Part shown: piece by piece, positions 56,453-64,000 of the stretch | Layout: every line of letters begins with the position of its first letter | How positions within the stretch are numbered: position 1 is the stretch's first letter | Assembly: GCF_030815985.1 (NCBI RefSeq) | Contig: NZ_JAUSXM010000001.1 | Span: 3,782,001-3,846,000 of the forward strand | Direction of reading: 5' to 3' | From: Paenibacillus sp. W2I17 | GTDB taxonomy: Bacteria; Bacillota; Bacilli; Paenibacillales; Paenibacillaceae | DNA length: 64,000 nucleotides | The notes under the pieces: generated by a model | The model's input: the letters and a program-made list of their open reading frames with translations, nothing else | Told to the model about the DNA's origin: nothing | Databases searched by the model: none | Program-made: the position numbers and the translations under genes

Positions 56453-57307
56453 TTAATCGTATCGCAGCTTCATCTGCTCAGCTGTCAGGCGTACTTCTTC
56501 AGAGCCAACGCTAAGCACCCTGCTGGTCTCCGCCTGCGGATAGCGATCGCGCAGTGTTCGAACCAAAGCCGCAGTATATGCCGCAGCTGAAGGTACACCT
56601 GCCAGTTCTTTCAGACTTGCCATCGTGCCAGGTTGAACATCAGGATATCCTTCACTCTCCCCACCTGCTGCATGCTGATAGAATTGTCGCACGTCCGCTG
56701 CCAGTTGATCACCCTGACCTTCCACGATGATAAAAGCCGTAATGATATACGCCTTTGCCTGCCTGCGCTGGGCAATACCACAGAATTTCAATCCACCTAC
56801 ACTGACATCATAATCTCCCGGGCAAAAAGCACCCTGGACTTCGCCTGTCTGCGCCTGATTCGACCACGGCGTTAGCGACTCGGCAATAATCGAAGCCATC
56901 TCCCGGAAATCATCATGAATATTGATGGCATGTCCGGGATTAGGCAGAATCAGCGACACATTAACTACCCCTGGGTTTAAGGGTACTGCCGCTCCACCCG
57001 AAGGCCGAACACAGACCGCTGTCCCTTGGCTTCTAATCTGTTCCATCGCTTCTACAGCCTGTGGCAACCTGCGGTCACGCAGACCCGCTACAAAGGCATC
57101 TGGGTGTCTCCATATATGCGCAACAGGTAGATGCCCTGCCCCAACCCGCCTGCACATAACTTCTTCCCAAGCAAAAGCTTCGAGTACACTACTACCTTGT
57201 CGCATGAGTGGTGTCTCCCAGATTTGCAGACGCAATGAAGCCTGTTGATCTGCCTGTAGTCCCTTTTCCGGCTGAACCGGTTGATCTGAATGGGAAGGTA
57301 CACTCAT
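56453..57307 (-). CDS. lipL: Octanoyl-[GcvH]:protein N-octanoyltransferase LipL
   Basis: A 284-residue protein of the lipoate ligase/biotin ligase fold. LipL moves octanoyl groups from GcvH to the E2 subunits of 2-oxoacid dehydrogenases. RPSGGAAVPLNPGVVNVSLI and the catalytic Cys in GAFCPGDYDVSVGG, followed by LKFCGIAQRR, match LipL (YwfL) and not LipM or LplA. GGAGGTAATGG lies before the ATG. No other lipoate gene is adjacent. Confidence 0.85.
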   Translation of the reverse strand: MSVPSHSDQPVQPEKGLQADQQASLRLQIWETPLMRQGSSVLEAFAWEEVMCRRVGAGHLPVAHIWRHPDAFVAGLRDRRLPQAVEAMEQIRSQGTAVCVRPSGGAAVPLNPGVVNVSLILPNPGHAINIHDDFREMASIIAESLTPWSNQAQTGEVQGAFCPGDYDVSVGGLKFCGIAQRRQAKAYIITAFIIVEGQGDQLAADVRQFYQHAAGGESEGYPDVQPGTMASLKELAGVPSAAAYTAALVRTLRDRYPQAETSRVLSVGSEEVRLTAEQMKLRYD

Positions 57308-57370
57308 CGTTCCATTACCTCCGGCTTAACGAATTCATATGTATCCAGTATATAGGAATGACAACGCATA

Positions 57371-57410
57371 TATAAATAAGCCGGTTCCCAGGGAACACGG
57401 CTTATTTATA
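57371..57410. terminator. Terminator of folE
   Basis: Nearly perfect arms TATAAATAAGCCG-GTTCCC and GGGAAC-A-CGGCTTATTTATA with a one-base loop. It lies 87 bases after the folE stop and before lipL, and the AT-rich arms end in TTTAT on either strand. Confidence 0.85.
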
Positions 57411-57496
57411 TCACATCCTATGGCTTAGAAACTGCTGCTTCCAAAACCAAAGGAACTTGCTCATCCGGCTTGTCCAGCGAGTGGACATACCTGATC

Positions 57497-58090
57497 TTAA
57501 TCTTTCACCAAAGACAAGAACTCCGCACGTTGTGCCGGATTCTCACGGAAAGAACCACGTACAGCAGACGTTACCGTCTTGCTTCCCGGTTTCTTCACGC
57601 CGCGGGAACACATGCACAAGTGCTCGCCTTCCACAACGACCATAACTCCATGAGGTTCAACGGCCTCTGTCAGAATGTCAGCGATCTGTGAAGTAATACG
57701 TTCCTGAACTTGCAGGCGACGTGTTACTGCTTCGACCAGACGAGCCATTTTGCTCAGACCAACGATCTTGCCACTTGGTACATACCCAATGTGTACCTTG
57801 CCGAAGAACGGCGCCATGTGGTGCTCACACTGACTGTAGTAGACAATATCCTTGACGATAACCAGTTCTTCATGATTCTCGTCAAACGTGACACCGAGCA
57901 CATCGCGCGGGTCTACTTCATATCCACCAAAAATTTCTTCATACATTCGGGTCACACGTGCAGGCGTTTCAAGCAGCCCTTCACGTGTACTATCTTCTCC
58001 AATCAATTTCAGGATCTGCTCTACATGATACTCGATCTTTTCCCGATTGTCGGATACTTTTGAATTCAAATAATCTTTAACGCCAGCCAC
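57497..58090 (-). CDS. folE: GTP cyclohydrolase I
   Basis: A 197-residue zinc enzyme that turns GTP into dihydroneopterin triphosphate, the first step of folate synthesis. CEHHMAPFFGKVHIGYVP holds the Cys and His zinc ligands, and CMCSRGVKKPGSKTVTSAVRG the third Cys. The start is GTG (58090), eight bases after AAAGGAGGC; the open frame to 58117 precedes the ribosome site. The product could also feed queuosine synthesis, whose last step (QueG) is encoded nearby at 59619. Confidence 0.96.
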   Translation of the reverse strand: MAGVKDYLNSKVSDNREKIEYHVEQILKLIGEDSTREGLLETPARVTRMYEEIFGGYEVDPRDVLGVTFDENHEELVIVKDIVYYSQCEHHMAPFFGKVHIGYVPSGKIVGLSKMARLVEAVTRRLQVQERITSQIADILTEAVEPHGVMVVVEGEHLCMCSRGVKKPGSKTVTSAVRGSFRENPAQRAEFLSLVKD

Positions 58091-58142
58091 AGCTAAACGC
58101 CTCCTTTCGAACCACAATAAAGTAAGCAGTTATTCACTGCTA

Positions 58143-58406
58143 TTATTTTCGGCGGCCCGAACTTTTACGCGCAGGATGCTGTTGCGGCTGAGGCATTTTC
58201 GCTCCTGGCTGCTGATTCTTCATCATCTGCTGGGCACGCTGCATTTGCTTGCCATTCAGGTTGTAGCCCATTTGCTTCGCCATTTTCTGAAGCATGTCCG
58301 GATTGCTTTGCATTTTCTCAAGTTGTTTACGCAAGTAGAACACCCCGATGAAAAATCCCCCGACCAGACCAACAATCAATGTAATAATCGGTATAACAAT
58401 ATCCAT
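58143..58406 (-). CDS. YneF family small membrane protein (UPF0154)
   Basis: An 87-residue protein with one N-terminal helix (about 4-25, IIPI...GFFIGVFYLRKQLEKMQ) and the family motif NPDMLQKMAKQMGYNLNGKQMQ. The C-terminal tail is Pro/Gln-rich and basic, longer than in B. subtilis YneF. Function unknown. It lies 53 bases upstream of folE. Confidence 0.92.
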   Translation of the reverse strand: MDIVIPIITLIVGLVGGFFIGVFYLRKQLEKMQSNPDMLQKMAKQMGYNLNGKQMQRAQQMMKNQQPGAKMPQPQQHPARKSSGRRK

Positions 58407-58571
58407 CTCTTAGACACCTCTGTATGCATTCTAAAAAGCCTGATAATCCGTGTCACTTCATGATGTTCAACACACATGTTGCAAACCTGACACAGAGCGG
58501 ATTTCCTGAAAGTATCATAGCATTTCCGCACGCCTTGAGCAAACGGATTTTCCAGTTGAACCCTACACAAG

Positions 58572-59603
58572 CTACGTCATGACAGCTTCAATGAAAACGG
58601 TTGTATGCTGAGCCAGATCGATTTCAACCACATCCAGAGAATAACGCGTACTTCCGCGCGCCACCCTGATTACAGGTCTGCCGGGCAATCCCCGATGTTG
58701 ACGCACAATGACTCCAGTCTCTTTGGTGGACAGTCGTACCGCTGTACCATTGGGATACACGGATACACTCTTGTTGAACTCAATCAGAATGTCCCGATCC
58801 AGCTTTGTACCAGACAACGCCATCATCTCTTCACAGGCCTCATGTGGCATCAAACTGTCCTTGGATAAACCATTAATGAGATTATCGTAGATATTAGCCA
58901 CACTAACGATTCTCGCAAACAGATGAATGTCACTCCCCTTGATCCCTCTCGGCATGCCTGTACCATCTACATGCTCATGATGTTGCAGGGCTGTATGGGC
59001 GACCAACAGACTGAACTCCCGTTTGTTCTTAATCACTTCGAATCCACGCCATGTATGGTGCAGCGAAGAATTCGCAGCAGAGCCACTGCCCGGAGGTTCC
59101 CCCACTTTGCCTATATCATGCAATAATGCCCCCACAGCAAGGTCCTTCAGTTGATTATAATTGAGTCCCATATTCAGTCCGATGACCGAAGACAACAAAC
59201 ATACATTCATCGCATGAACATACTGTGCATTGTCTTTGGTACGAATATCGGTGAGCTGCACAAGCATTTCACGCCCGTTCAGTACATCATTTAGCAACTT
59301 CTCTATACTGAGGGCAACTTTTCTCGGACTCCAGTCTTTCCCGGATCGAATGGATTCGAGTGTGACACTCATTTCGTTAATTATTGCCCGTTTCGTGGTT
59401 TCATCCAGAATGTCTTCTGCATCCACATCTTTATACGCTTCATCCTGGATGTATAACATGGTCACGCCAATACGCTTCAGCGTATTGACCATGTATACGG
59501 TGAGCTGGACTCCGGCAGACAGCAGTACCGTGCCGTTACTGGAATATACCGTCTTGCCCAGAAGCTCCCCCGCTTCCACGCTCTCCACGTTTACATACTT
59601 CAT
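58572..59603 (-). CDS. HD-GYP domain protein, probable cyclic-di-GMP phosphodiesterase
   Basis: A 343-residue protein. The HD-GYP domain spans about residues 110-290, with LLHDIGKVGEPPG as the HD motif, HHEHVDGTGMPRGIKG in place of the GYP motif (the Tyr-Pro is TGMPRGI), and VANIYDNL. The HD metal residues are present. The N-terminal 100 residues hold DUF3391-like segments (GELLGKTVYSSNGTVLLS). Such proteins break down cyclic di-GMP or related dinucleotides. GGGGGACG lies before the ATG. It starts 15 bases after the queG-ogt stop. Confidence 0.9.
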   Translation of the reverse strand: MKYVNVESVEAGELLGKTVYSSNGTVLLSAGVQLTVYMVNTLKRIGVTMLYIQDEAYKDVDAEDILDETTKRAIINEMSVTLESIRSGKDWSPRKVALSIEKLLNDVLNGREMLVQLTDIRTKDNAQYVHAMNVCLLSSVIGLNMGLNYNQLKDLAVGALLHDIGKVGEPPGSGSAANSSLHHTWRGFEVIKNKREFSLLVAHTALQHHEHVDGTGMPRGIKGSDIHLFARIVSVANIYDNLINGLSKDSLMPHEACEEMMALSGTKLDRDILIEFNKSVSVYPNGTAVRLSTKETGVIVRQHRGLPGRPVIRVARGSTRYSLDVVEIDLAQHTTVFIEAVMT

Positions 59604-59618
59604 GAACGTCCCCCGCTC

Positions 59619-61499
59619 TTACGATAGCTGCTCCAATGCGAGCAATTGCTCCTTGGTTTGCAGACCGCCTACATAACCCACCAGGGTACCGTCTTTACCA
59701 CTGATACGGTGACAGGGAATAATAATCGGAATCGGATTCTTGCTAATGGCGTCCAGAACTGCACGAACAGCCTTGGGTCTGCCGATGATTTCCGCAACCT
59801 GTTGGTGTGATGAGGCCTCTCCATAAGATATATCGGACAGAACTTGCCATACTTGTAGCTGGAATGGTGTTCCAAGCCGATCAAGCAGCAAGTCGAACGT
59901 TTTTCTCTCCCCTGCAAAATACTCCTTTAACTGCTTTGCAGCTTCGCTGAGCTTCTCTTCATTCTTCTCATATCGATACTCGCCAATCCAGATGCGGGCC
60001 CATTGTTGCAGATGAGCTTCGCGTACGTGAAAGGCGCCAAAATCAATGTGACACAGCCCTTCATCCGTCGCGCATAACGTAAGAGTACCAATCGGTGTCA
60101 GTATCTCATCGTAGTATACGGGCTTGCCATGAAGACCCGTAACGGCTGAAGGTTTCCACGCTGCGGCTTCCGGTTTGGCAGGCTGTGCAGACTGCTCACT
60201 ACCCGGTTCAATCCCGGCTTCCATTTTCAAATCCTGTTGTAACGCACGTAAGGCATTGTTCTCGTTATTCTGTTCCTCTTGCTGCTTCTCACTCACTTGC
60301 CCAGCCTGTGGCTGTTTGGGTAAGGTCTCGGACGAACTCAGTCGCTCCTCGGCCTTCTGCAGCATGCTTAGTACGTTCCCATCTTGTTCGTTAGCGGCAG
60401 CTTCCCCAATTGCTCTCATGGCGTCTTCTCCTCCAATTCTGCTTAACGCCCAAGCTGCGGTTCCCCGCAACTCGGGGCGCGGATCACGTTTTAGTACTTC
60501 TGTAAGTTTGGGTACAGCACTTTTGTCTTTGAAATTGCCCAGGGCAATAACGGCGTTGCGTTGAATCGGCTTCTTGCCCCGCCAGGCGGCGGAACTCTGA
60601 CCGAAACGTTCCTTGAATTCCCGGTTACCAATGTCCAGTAGCGGCAGTAGAAGTGGCTTCACAATCTCCGGATCGGGGTGAAACTCGGGATGGTGATCCC
60701 AGTTCTTGCCCCGGTTCTTCGGACAGACAATCTGACATGTGTCACAACCGTACAGACGGTTTCCTATTTTCAGCATAAATTCTTCATCCACGAACCCTTT
60801 CGTCTGGGTTACAAAAGAAATACAACGCTGTGAATTCAACTGCCCCGGCCCCACCAATGCTCCTGTAGGACAGGCATCGATACATTTTGTACATTCACCA
60901 CAGTCTTCGGTCACAGGTGTGTCTGGTTGAAAAGGAATATTTGTTACCAGTTCTCCGAGAAAAATCCATGAACCGAATTTGGGTGATATAATGGCACAAT
61001 TTTTGGCGCTAAAACCAATCCCCGCACGCTGGGACACCGCACGATCCACCAATGCTCCGGTGTCTACCATGCTTTCGATCATCGCTTCAGGTACGCGTTC
61101 CTTTATAAAATTGACCAACTTGTCCATCGCTGCACGCAGGACCTGATGATAATCCTGACCCCAAGCCGAACGGGCAAAAATGCCTCGATACGCACCAGGC
61201 TCCGATTTCGGCGGATTCACCATTTTGGATGGGTATGCCACGGCTATTGCGATAAGTGAAGCGGGCTCGCCATCTTTTAAGGCGGGGTGCACCCTTTTTT
61301 CAATATCCGGCTCTTCAAAACCTGAAGCATACCCTTTATCCCGCGACTGCTCCAGCAGCGACTTCAGGGAAACAAAGGGATCAGCCGAAGCAAAACCGAT
61401 ATCATCAATGCCCAGTCCGGGGCCAGCTGCCTTGATCTCCTGTTTTAACTTTTCCCATACGGAGGCATCCTGTGCTGCCCCGGTCTGTACGCTCGTCAT
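59619..61499 (-). CDS. queG: Fusion of epoxyqueuosine reductase (QueG) and O6-alkylguanine-DNA alkyltransferase (Ogt)
   Basis: A 626-residue fusion. Residues about 1-390 are QueG, which reduces epoxyqueuosine to queuosine in tRNA using cobalamin and two 4Fe-4S clusters: VDTGALVDRAVSQRAGIGF, CGECTKCIDACPTGAL and YGCDTCQIVCPKN, then HEAT-like repeats (AVIALGNFKDKSAVPKL). A Gln/Glu-rich linker follows (about 395-455). Residues about 460-626 form an alkyltransferase with GTPFQLQVWQVLSDISYGE, the acceptor Cys in IIIPCHRISG (near residue 596) and GYVGGLQTKEQLLALE. Both active sites look intact. The ATG at 61499 follows AGAGGGA; a longer frame to 61556 lacks a site. Neither fusion nor linker is found in QueG of the usual 380 residues. 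Confidence 0.93.
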   Translation of the reverse strand: MTSVQTGAAQDASVWEKLKQEIKAAGPGLGIDDIGFASADPFVSLKSLLEQSRDKGYASGFEEPDIEKRVHPALKDGEPASLIAIAVAYPSKMVNPPKSEPGAYRGIFARSAWGQDYHQVLRAAMDKLVNFIKERVPEAMIESMVDTGALVDRAVSQRAGIGFSAKNCAIISPKFGSWIFLGELVTNIPFQPDTPVTEDCGECTKCIDACPTGALVGPGQLNSQRCISFVTQTKGFVDEEFMLKIGNRLYGCDTCQIVCPKNRGKNWDHHPEFHPDPEIVKPLLLPLLDIGNREFKERFGQSSAAWRGKKPIQRNAVIALGNFKDKSAVPKLTEVLKRDPRPELRGTAAWALSRIGGEDAMRAIGEAAANEQDGNVLSMLQKAEERLSSSETLPKQPQAGQVSEKQQEEQNNENNALRALQQDLKMEAGIEPGSEQSAQPAKPEAAAWKPSAVTGLHGKPVYYDEILTPIGTLTLCATDEGLCHIDFGAFHVREAHLQQWARIWIGEYRYEKNEEKLSEAAKQLKEYFAGERKTFDLLLDRLGTPFQLQVWQVLSDISYGEASSHQQVAEIIGRPKAVRAVLDAISKNPIPIIIPCHRISGKDGTLVGYVGGLQTKEQLLALEQLS

Positions 61500-61670
61500 T
61501 TCTCTTCCCTCTCTTCTTCCAACACTTATTCCGTAAATAGTGAACGCCCGCCTCACGGTAAGAGGACAGGCGTTAATTTCTATATATGCCTTGCATACTT
61601 GAATTCAAACGGAACGAGTCTATATGGTTTAACGCAAAATGCAGTCTGAAGTTGTTGTCCTGTAAGCATT

Positions 61671-62276
61671 TTACAATTTCTTCAATTCAGAAAACGGCCA
61701 GAAAATAAATTCAGCCTTGCCTACAATCTGGTCGGATGTAATACTGCCAAACACTCGGCTATCCTTACTTTTGCCTTCATGACGATTATCCCCCATCACG
61801 AAGAAATGATCCGGCTCTAGTGTGATTGGGCCAAAATCAGGGTCCTGCACCTCAATATCGGTGTACGTTTCCGCTTGTTGCTCGCCGTTCACATATAGAT
61901 GGTGATCCCTAACTTCAATTGTATCTCCCGGAAGTCCAACGATCCGTTTCACCAGAAAATCCTTCTTCTCTACACCTTCACTTGGATCACGAAGTACGAT
62001 CACATCTGATCGGGAAGGAGTACCCAGATGGTATACGATTTTGTTGACAAAAAGGCGATCTCGCTCAACCAGTGTCGGCTGCATGGACTGTCCCTTGACC
62101 ATCGACAGATTGAACACAAACAGGTTCAGCAGCATCATGATTACAAAAGCAACAACAATCGTTTTGACCCAGTCCCACAGCTCGACAACCCATGATTTTC
62201 CCGGTTGTTCAGGCTTTGACGGTTCATTTCGTTGTTCGGAAGTCACATGTTCCATTGAATGATTATTGGAATTCAA
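61671..62276 (-). CDS. lepB: Signal peptidase I
   Basis: A 201-residue membrane protease with one N-terminal helix (about 38-60). The catalytic Ser is in VKGQSMQPTL and the Lys in FLVKRIVGLPGDTIEV; FFVMGDNRHEGKSKDSRVFG is the third signature. It cuts signal peptides from exported proteins at the outer face of the membrane. The start is TTG with GAGGTG upstream. The 35-residue cytoplasmic tail is rich in Asn/Glu/Pro. Confidence 0.95.
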   Translation of the reverse strand: MNSNNHSMEHVTSEQRNEPSKPEQPGKSWVVELWDWVKTIVVAFVIMMLLNLFVFNLSMVKGQSMQPTLVERDRLFVNKIVYHLGTPSRSDVIVLRDPSEGVEKKDFLVKRIVGLPGDTIEVRDHHLYVNGEQQAETYTDIEVQDPDFGPITLEPDHFFVMGDNRHEGKSKDSRVFGSITSDQIVGKAEFIFWPFSELKKL

Positions 62277-62602
62277 AGGGACACCTCATTTATTAAATAG
62301 TTGAATTAAACTTGTAACATGGTGACCATACTCCCTTTCAGTCTACTCCATTTGGGAGAGTGAAACAATTGGTTATGAGCACCAATACCTTGGTTATCGT
62401 GAATACAGCCGGGATAGTCAGGGTGATTTAAATAGAATTCGGGGACTCCGAAGCATGTTACAGAAAATGAGGAAACCAGAGGAATATGACGTGAAGAACA
62501 CTCATATAAATAGAAAGGCACATCCCTCACGTTCTTACACGTTAAAGAGATATGCCTAATATGAAATGAAAATCTTTTTTTATTTCTTTTTAAACATGCA
62601 AA
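62277..62602. other. Gene-free region between signal peptidase and GNAT genes
   Basis: I see no convincing gene in these 326 bases. A 74-codon frame on the minus strand (62306-62530) has no ribosome site and reads like noncoding sequence. The promoter of the signal peptidase gene probably lies here. Confidence 0.6.
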
Positions 62603-63028
62603 CTAAGCTTTGGACAAAATACTAAGAGTCTGGAAAGCGCTCATAATCTGATTGGCACCGTAACCCATTGCTTCATATAGAGGCATGGCTACTTTGTTGT
62701 GCTCATCACCCGCCACCCATACTTGGCTGACTTTACGCTGCTGGAACCGCTGTTCCATAGCCTCGACAAGTGTTTTGCCGACTCCACGGCGACGATAGTC
62801 TGGATGTACCGCAATACGGTAGATACAACCCTGGTTGTGATCAATCGTACCGATCAAAGCGCCGACGAGGTCTCCCTCTTCTTCCGCAACCATGATCAGA
62901 TCAGAATCCCATGACAATTGACGGGCAAACGGGCCCATCGTGTTCTCATAACACTCTTCCGATAGTGCAACCTGGAGAAGCTCCGTCATCTGGCTTGCAT
63001 CACTCAACTGAAAGGAACGAACGTGCAT
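62603..63028 (-). CDS. GNAT family N-acetyltransferase
   Basis: A 141-residue acetyltransferase. The acetyl-CoA site is IAVHPDYRRRGVGKTLVEAM (about 72-91). The N-terminal MHVRSFQLSDASQMTELL and the C-terminal PLYEAMGYG are typical. The substrate cannot be told. AAAAGGGAG precedes the ATG. It is divergent from the SOD gene, with 421 bases between them. Confidence 0.9.
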   Translation of the reverse strand: MHVRSFQLSDASQMTELLQVALSEECYENTMGPFARQLSWDSDLIMVAEEEGDLVGALIGTIDHNQGCIYRIAVHPDYRRRGVGKTLVEAMEQRFQQRKVSQVWVAGDEHNKVAMPLYEAMGYGANQIMSAFQTLSILSKA

Positions 63029-63347
63029 GTCTTAAATCTCCCTTTTCGTTAGCTTAGATGAGGTTTTTTACAAAAAGGGAATCCCTTTTTACCAAAAACC
63101 CAATGTTCATATAATGACAAAAAACGAGAAAATACCGCTTCTTCGTCAATTAAACCATACTTTTCTCCATAAAACACGCATTTTCTTTTGAAAGCGCTTA
63201 ATTGTAACCGTTTACATACGAATATTAAAATTTTCATCCATTTAAACGTCTGAAAACACATAAATAGTTGCATAAAGGGTAAAATATGTTTGTTATCTCT
63301 GGCCCATCATTAGATCAACGCCTCGGGGGACTTAATAAACAAAAATG

Positions 63348-63376
63348 TTGCTTAATTAGCTCGAATGCGGTTTAAT
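63348..63376 (+). promoter_or_regulatory. Possible sigma-A promoter of sodA
   Basis: TTGCTT, 17 bases and TTTAAT lie 74 bases before the sodA start. The minus-10 agrees at five of six positions, the minus-35 at three. The rest of the 421-base divergent region shows no gene; TGAAAGCGCTTAAT at about 63188 is close to, but not, a cre site. Confidence 0.5.
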
Positions 63377-63449
63377 ATTAGTGGCAAGGGTATTATTACA
63401 TATGTACCTGTTTTCAAAAAAAACCTAAAATCTCAGGAGGTATTTCATT

Positions 63450-64000
63450 ATGACTTTTCAATTACCAGCACTTCCTTACGCTAACGACGCATTGGAACCA
63501 CATATCGATGCAAAAACGATGGAAATCCACCACGATCGCCATCACAATACTTATGTAACTAACTTGAACGCAGCTCTGGAAAGCGCTCCTGAACTGCAAG
63601 AAAAAAGTTTGGAAGATCTGATTGCTAACCTTGACAGCGTACCAGAAGGCATCCGCACAGCGGTTCGCAACAATGGTGGTGGACATGCTAACCACAGCTT
63701 GTTCTGGGAAATCATTGGACCTAACGGCGGCGGCGCTCCTACAGGCGATATCGCAGCAGCTATCGATAGCGAACTGGGTGGCTTTGATAAATTCAAAGAA
63801 GATTTCGCTAAAGCAGCTACAACTCGTTTCGGTTCCGGCTGGGCTTGGCTCGTAGTTGGTAAAGATGGCAAGTTGTCCATCACTAGCACACCTAACCAAG
63901 ACAGCCCTCTCTTCGAAGGTCTGACTCCGGTTCTGGGTCTGGATGTATGGGAGCACGCTTACTACCTGAACTACCAAAACAAACGTCCTGACTACATCGC
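63450..64000 (+). CDS. sodA: Superoxide dismutase (Mn type), partial
   Basis: The first 183 residues of a normal-length SOD (about 200 expected) are present; the end lies beyond the window. [32 protein letters not shown] gives the first His ligand in [18 protein letters not shown] the second, and [21 protein letters not shown] the Asp and last His. [13 protein letters not shown] and FGSGWAWLV are typical of the Bacillus Mn enzyme. It is cytoplasmic and removes superoxide. AGGAGG lies before the ATG. Confidence 0.96.
   Translation, partial: MTFQLPALPYANDALEPHIDAKTMEIHHDRHHNTYVTNLNAALESAPELQEKSLEDLIANLDSVPEGIRTAVRNNGGGHANHSLFWEIIGPNGGGAPTGDIAAAIDSELGGFDKFKEDFAKAATTRFGSGWAWLVVGKDGKLSITSTPNQDSPLFEGLTPVLGLDVWEHAYYLNYQNKRPDYI

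Noticed and set aside
63188..63201. cre-like TGAAAGCGCTTAAT upstream of the GNAT and sodA genes
   Set aside because: It breaks the consensus at the conserved C near the end, so it is not called a CcpA site.

Overview
The window reads as chromosomal DNA of an endospore-forming, low-to-mid GC Gram-positive bacterium, most likely Paenibacillus or a close relative. This rests on two gerA-type spore germination operons, two exported enzymes carrying copper-amine-oxidase-like (stalk) domains, YesM/YesN-type two-component control of a sugar ABC transporter, LipL, UvsE, YneF, GGAGG ribosome sites, frequent TTG/GTG starts and short structured intergenic repeats. The genus is an inference from gene content. 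No rRNA, tRNA, CRISPR array, prophage or intact insertion sequence was seen.

Layout. 1-4.2 kb (minus): a partial transglutaminase-like membrane protein, a DUF58 protein and a MoxR ATPase as a tightly overlapping operon, then a polysaccharide deacetylase. 4.4-10.6 kb (plus): DedA, then germination operon 1 (gerA, gerC, a small D-type protein, a frameshifted gerB and an intact gerB). 10.7-13.8 kb (minus): Bcp peroxiredoxin and an ABC-2 exporter (ATPase plus two permeases). 14-16.5 kb (plus): LCP cell-wall ligase and a glutamate-1-semialdehyde aminomutase. 16.7-19.2 kb: divergent MocR regulator and EamA exporter. 19.2-23 kb (plus): germination operon 2 (gerB, gerA, gerC). 23-24.1 kb: a sensory-rhodopsin-transducer-like protein and a GC-rich three-unit repeat. 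24.1-32.1 kb (minus): a rhamnogalacturonan (pectin) uptake locus with YesM/YesN-like control, solute-binding protein, two permeases, a CE12-like esterase and a perfect cre site. 32.4-39.4 kb (minus): SGNH hydrolase, a MITE-like element, inositol phosphatase family protein, UvsE, Ddl and an amidase-domain protein. 39.6-42.5 kb (plus): aconitase. 42.6-46.2 kb (minus): a VanR-VanS-VanY-VanZ-like cluster without vanHAX. 46.3-49.9 kb (plus): WYL regulator, zinc-ribbon/GyrI-like protein, a one-cysteine Asp/Glu racemase relative and two small proteins. 50-53.2 kb (minus): thiC behind a TPP riboswitch and an IclR regulator. 53.5-56 kb (plus): alpha/beta hydrolase and a DUF2935-like/superoxide dismutase fusion. 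56.1-63 kb (minus): LipL, FolE, YneF, HD-GYP, a QueG-Ogt fusion, signal peptidase I and a GNAT. 63.4 kb to the end: a second, partial SOD.

The most notable observations are: (i) an 18-bp palindrome shared at 16 of 18 positions between the leaders of the aconitase gene and the IclR regulator gene 13.5 kb away, which suggests an uncharacterised IclR-aconitase regulon; (ii) a single ORF joining epoxyqueuosine reductase (tRNA modification) to an intact O6-alkylguanine-DNA alkyltransferase; (iii) a MITE-like element flanked by a 10-bp direct repeat, and a separate GC-rich tandem repeat with mutually exclusive hairpins; (iv) a tandem gerB pair whose first copy is broken by a +1 frameshift; (v) a DUF2935-like/SOD fusion and an ASRT-family protein without a nearby rhodopsin.
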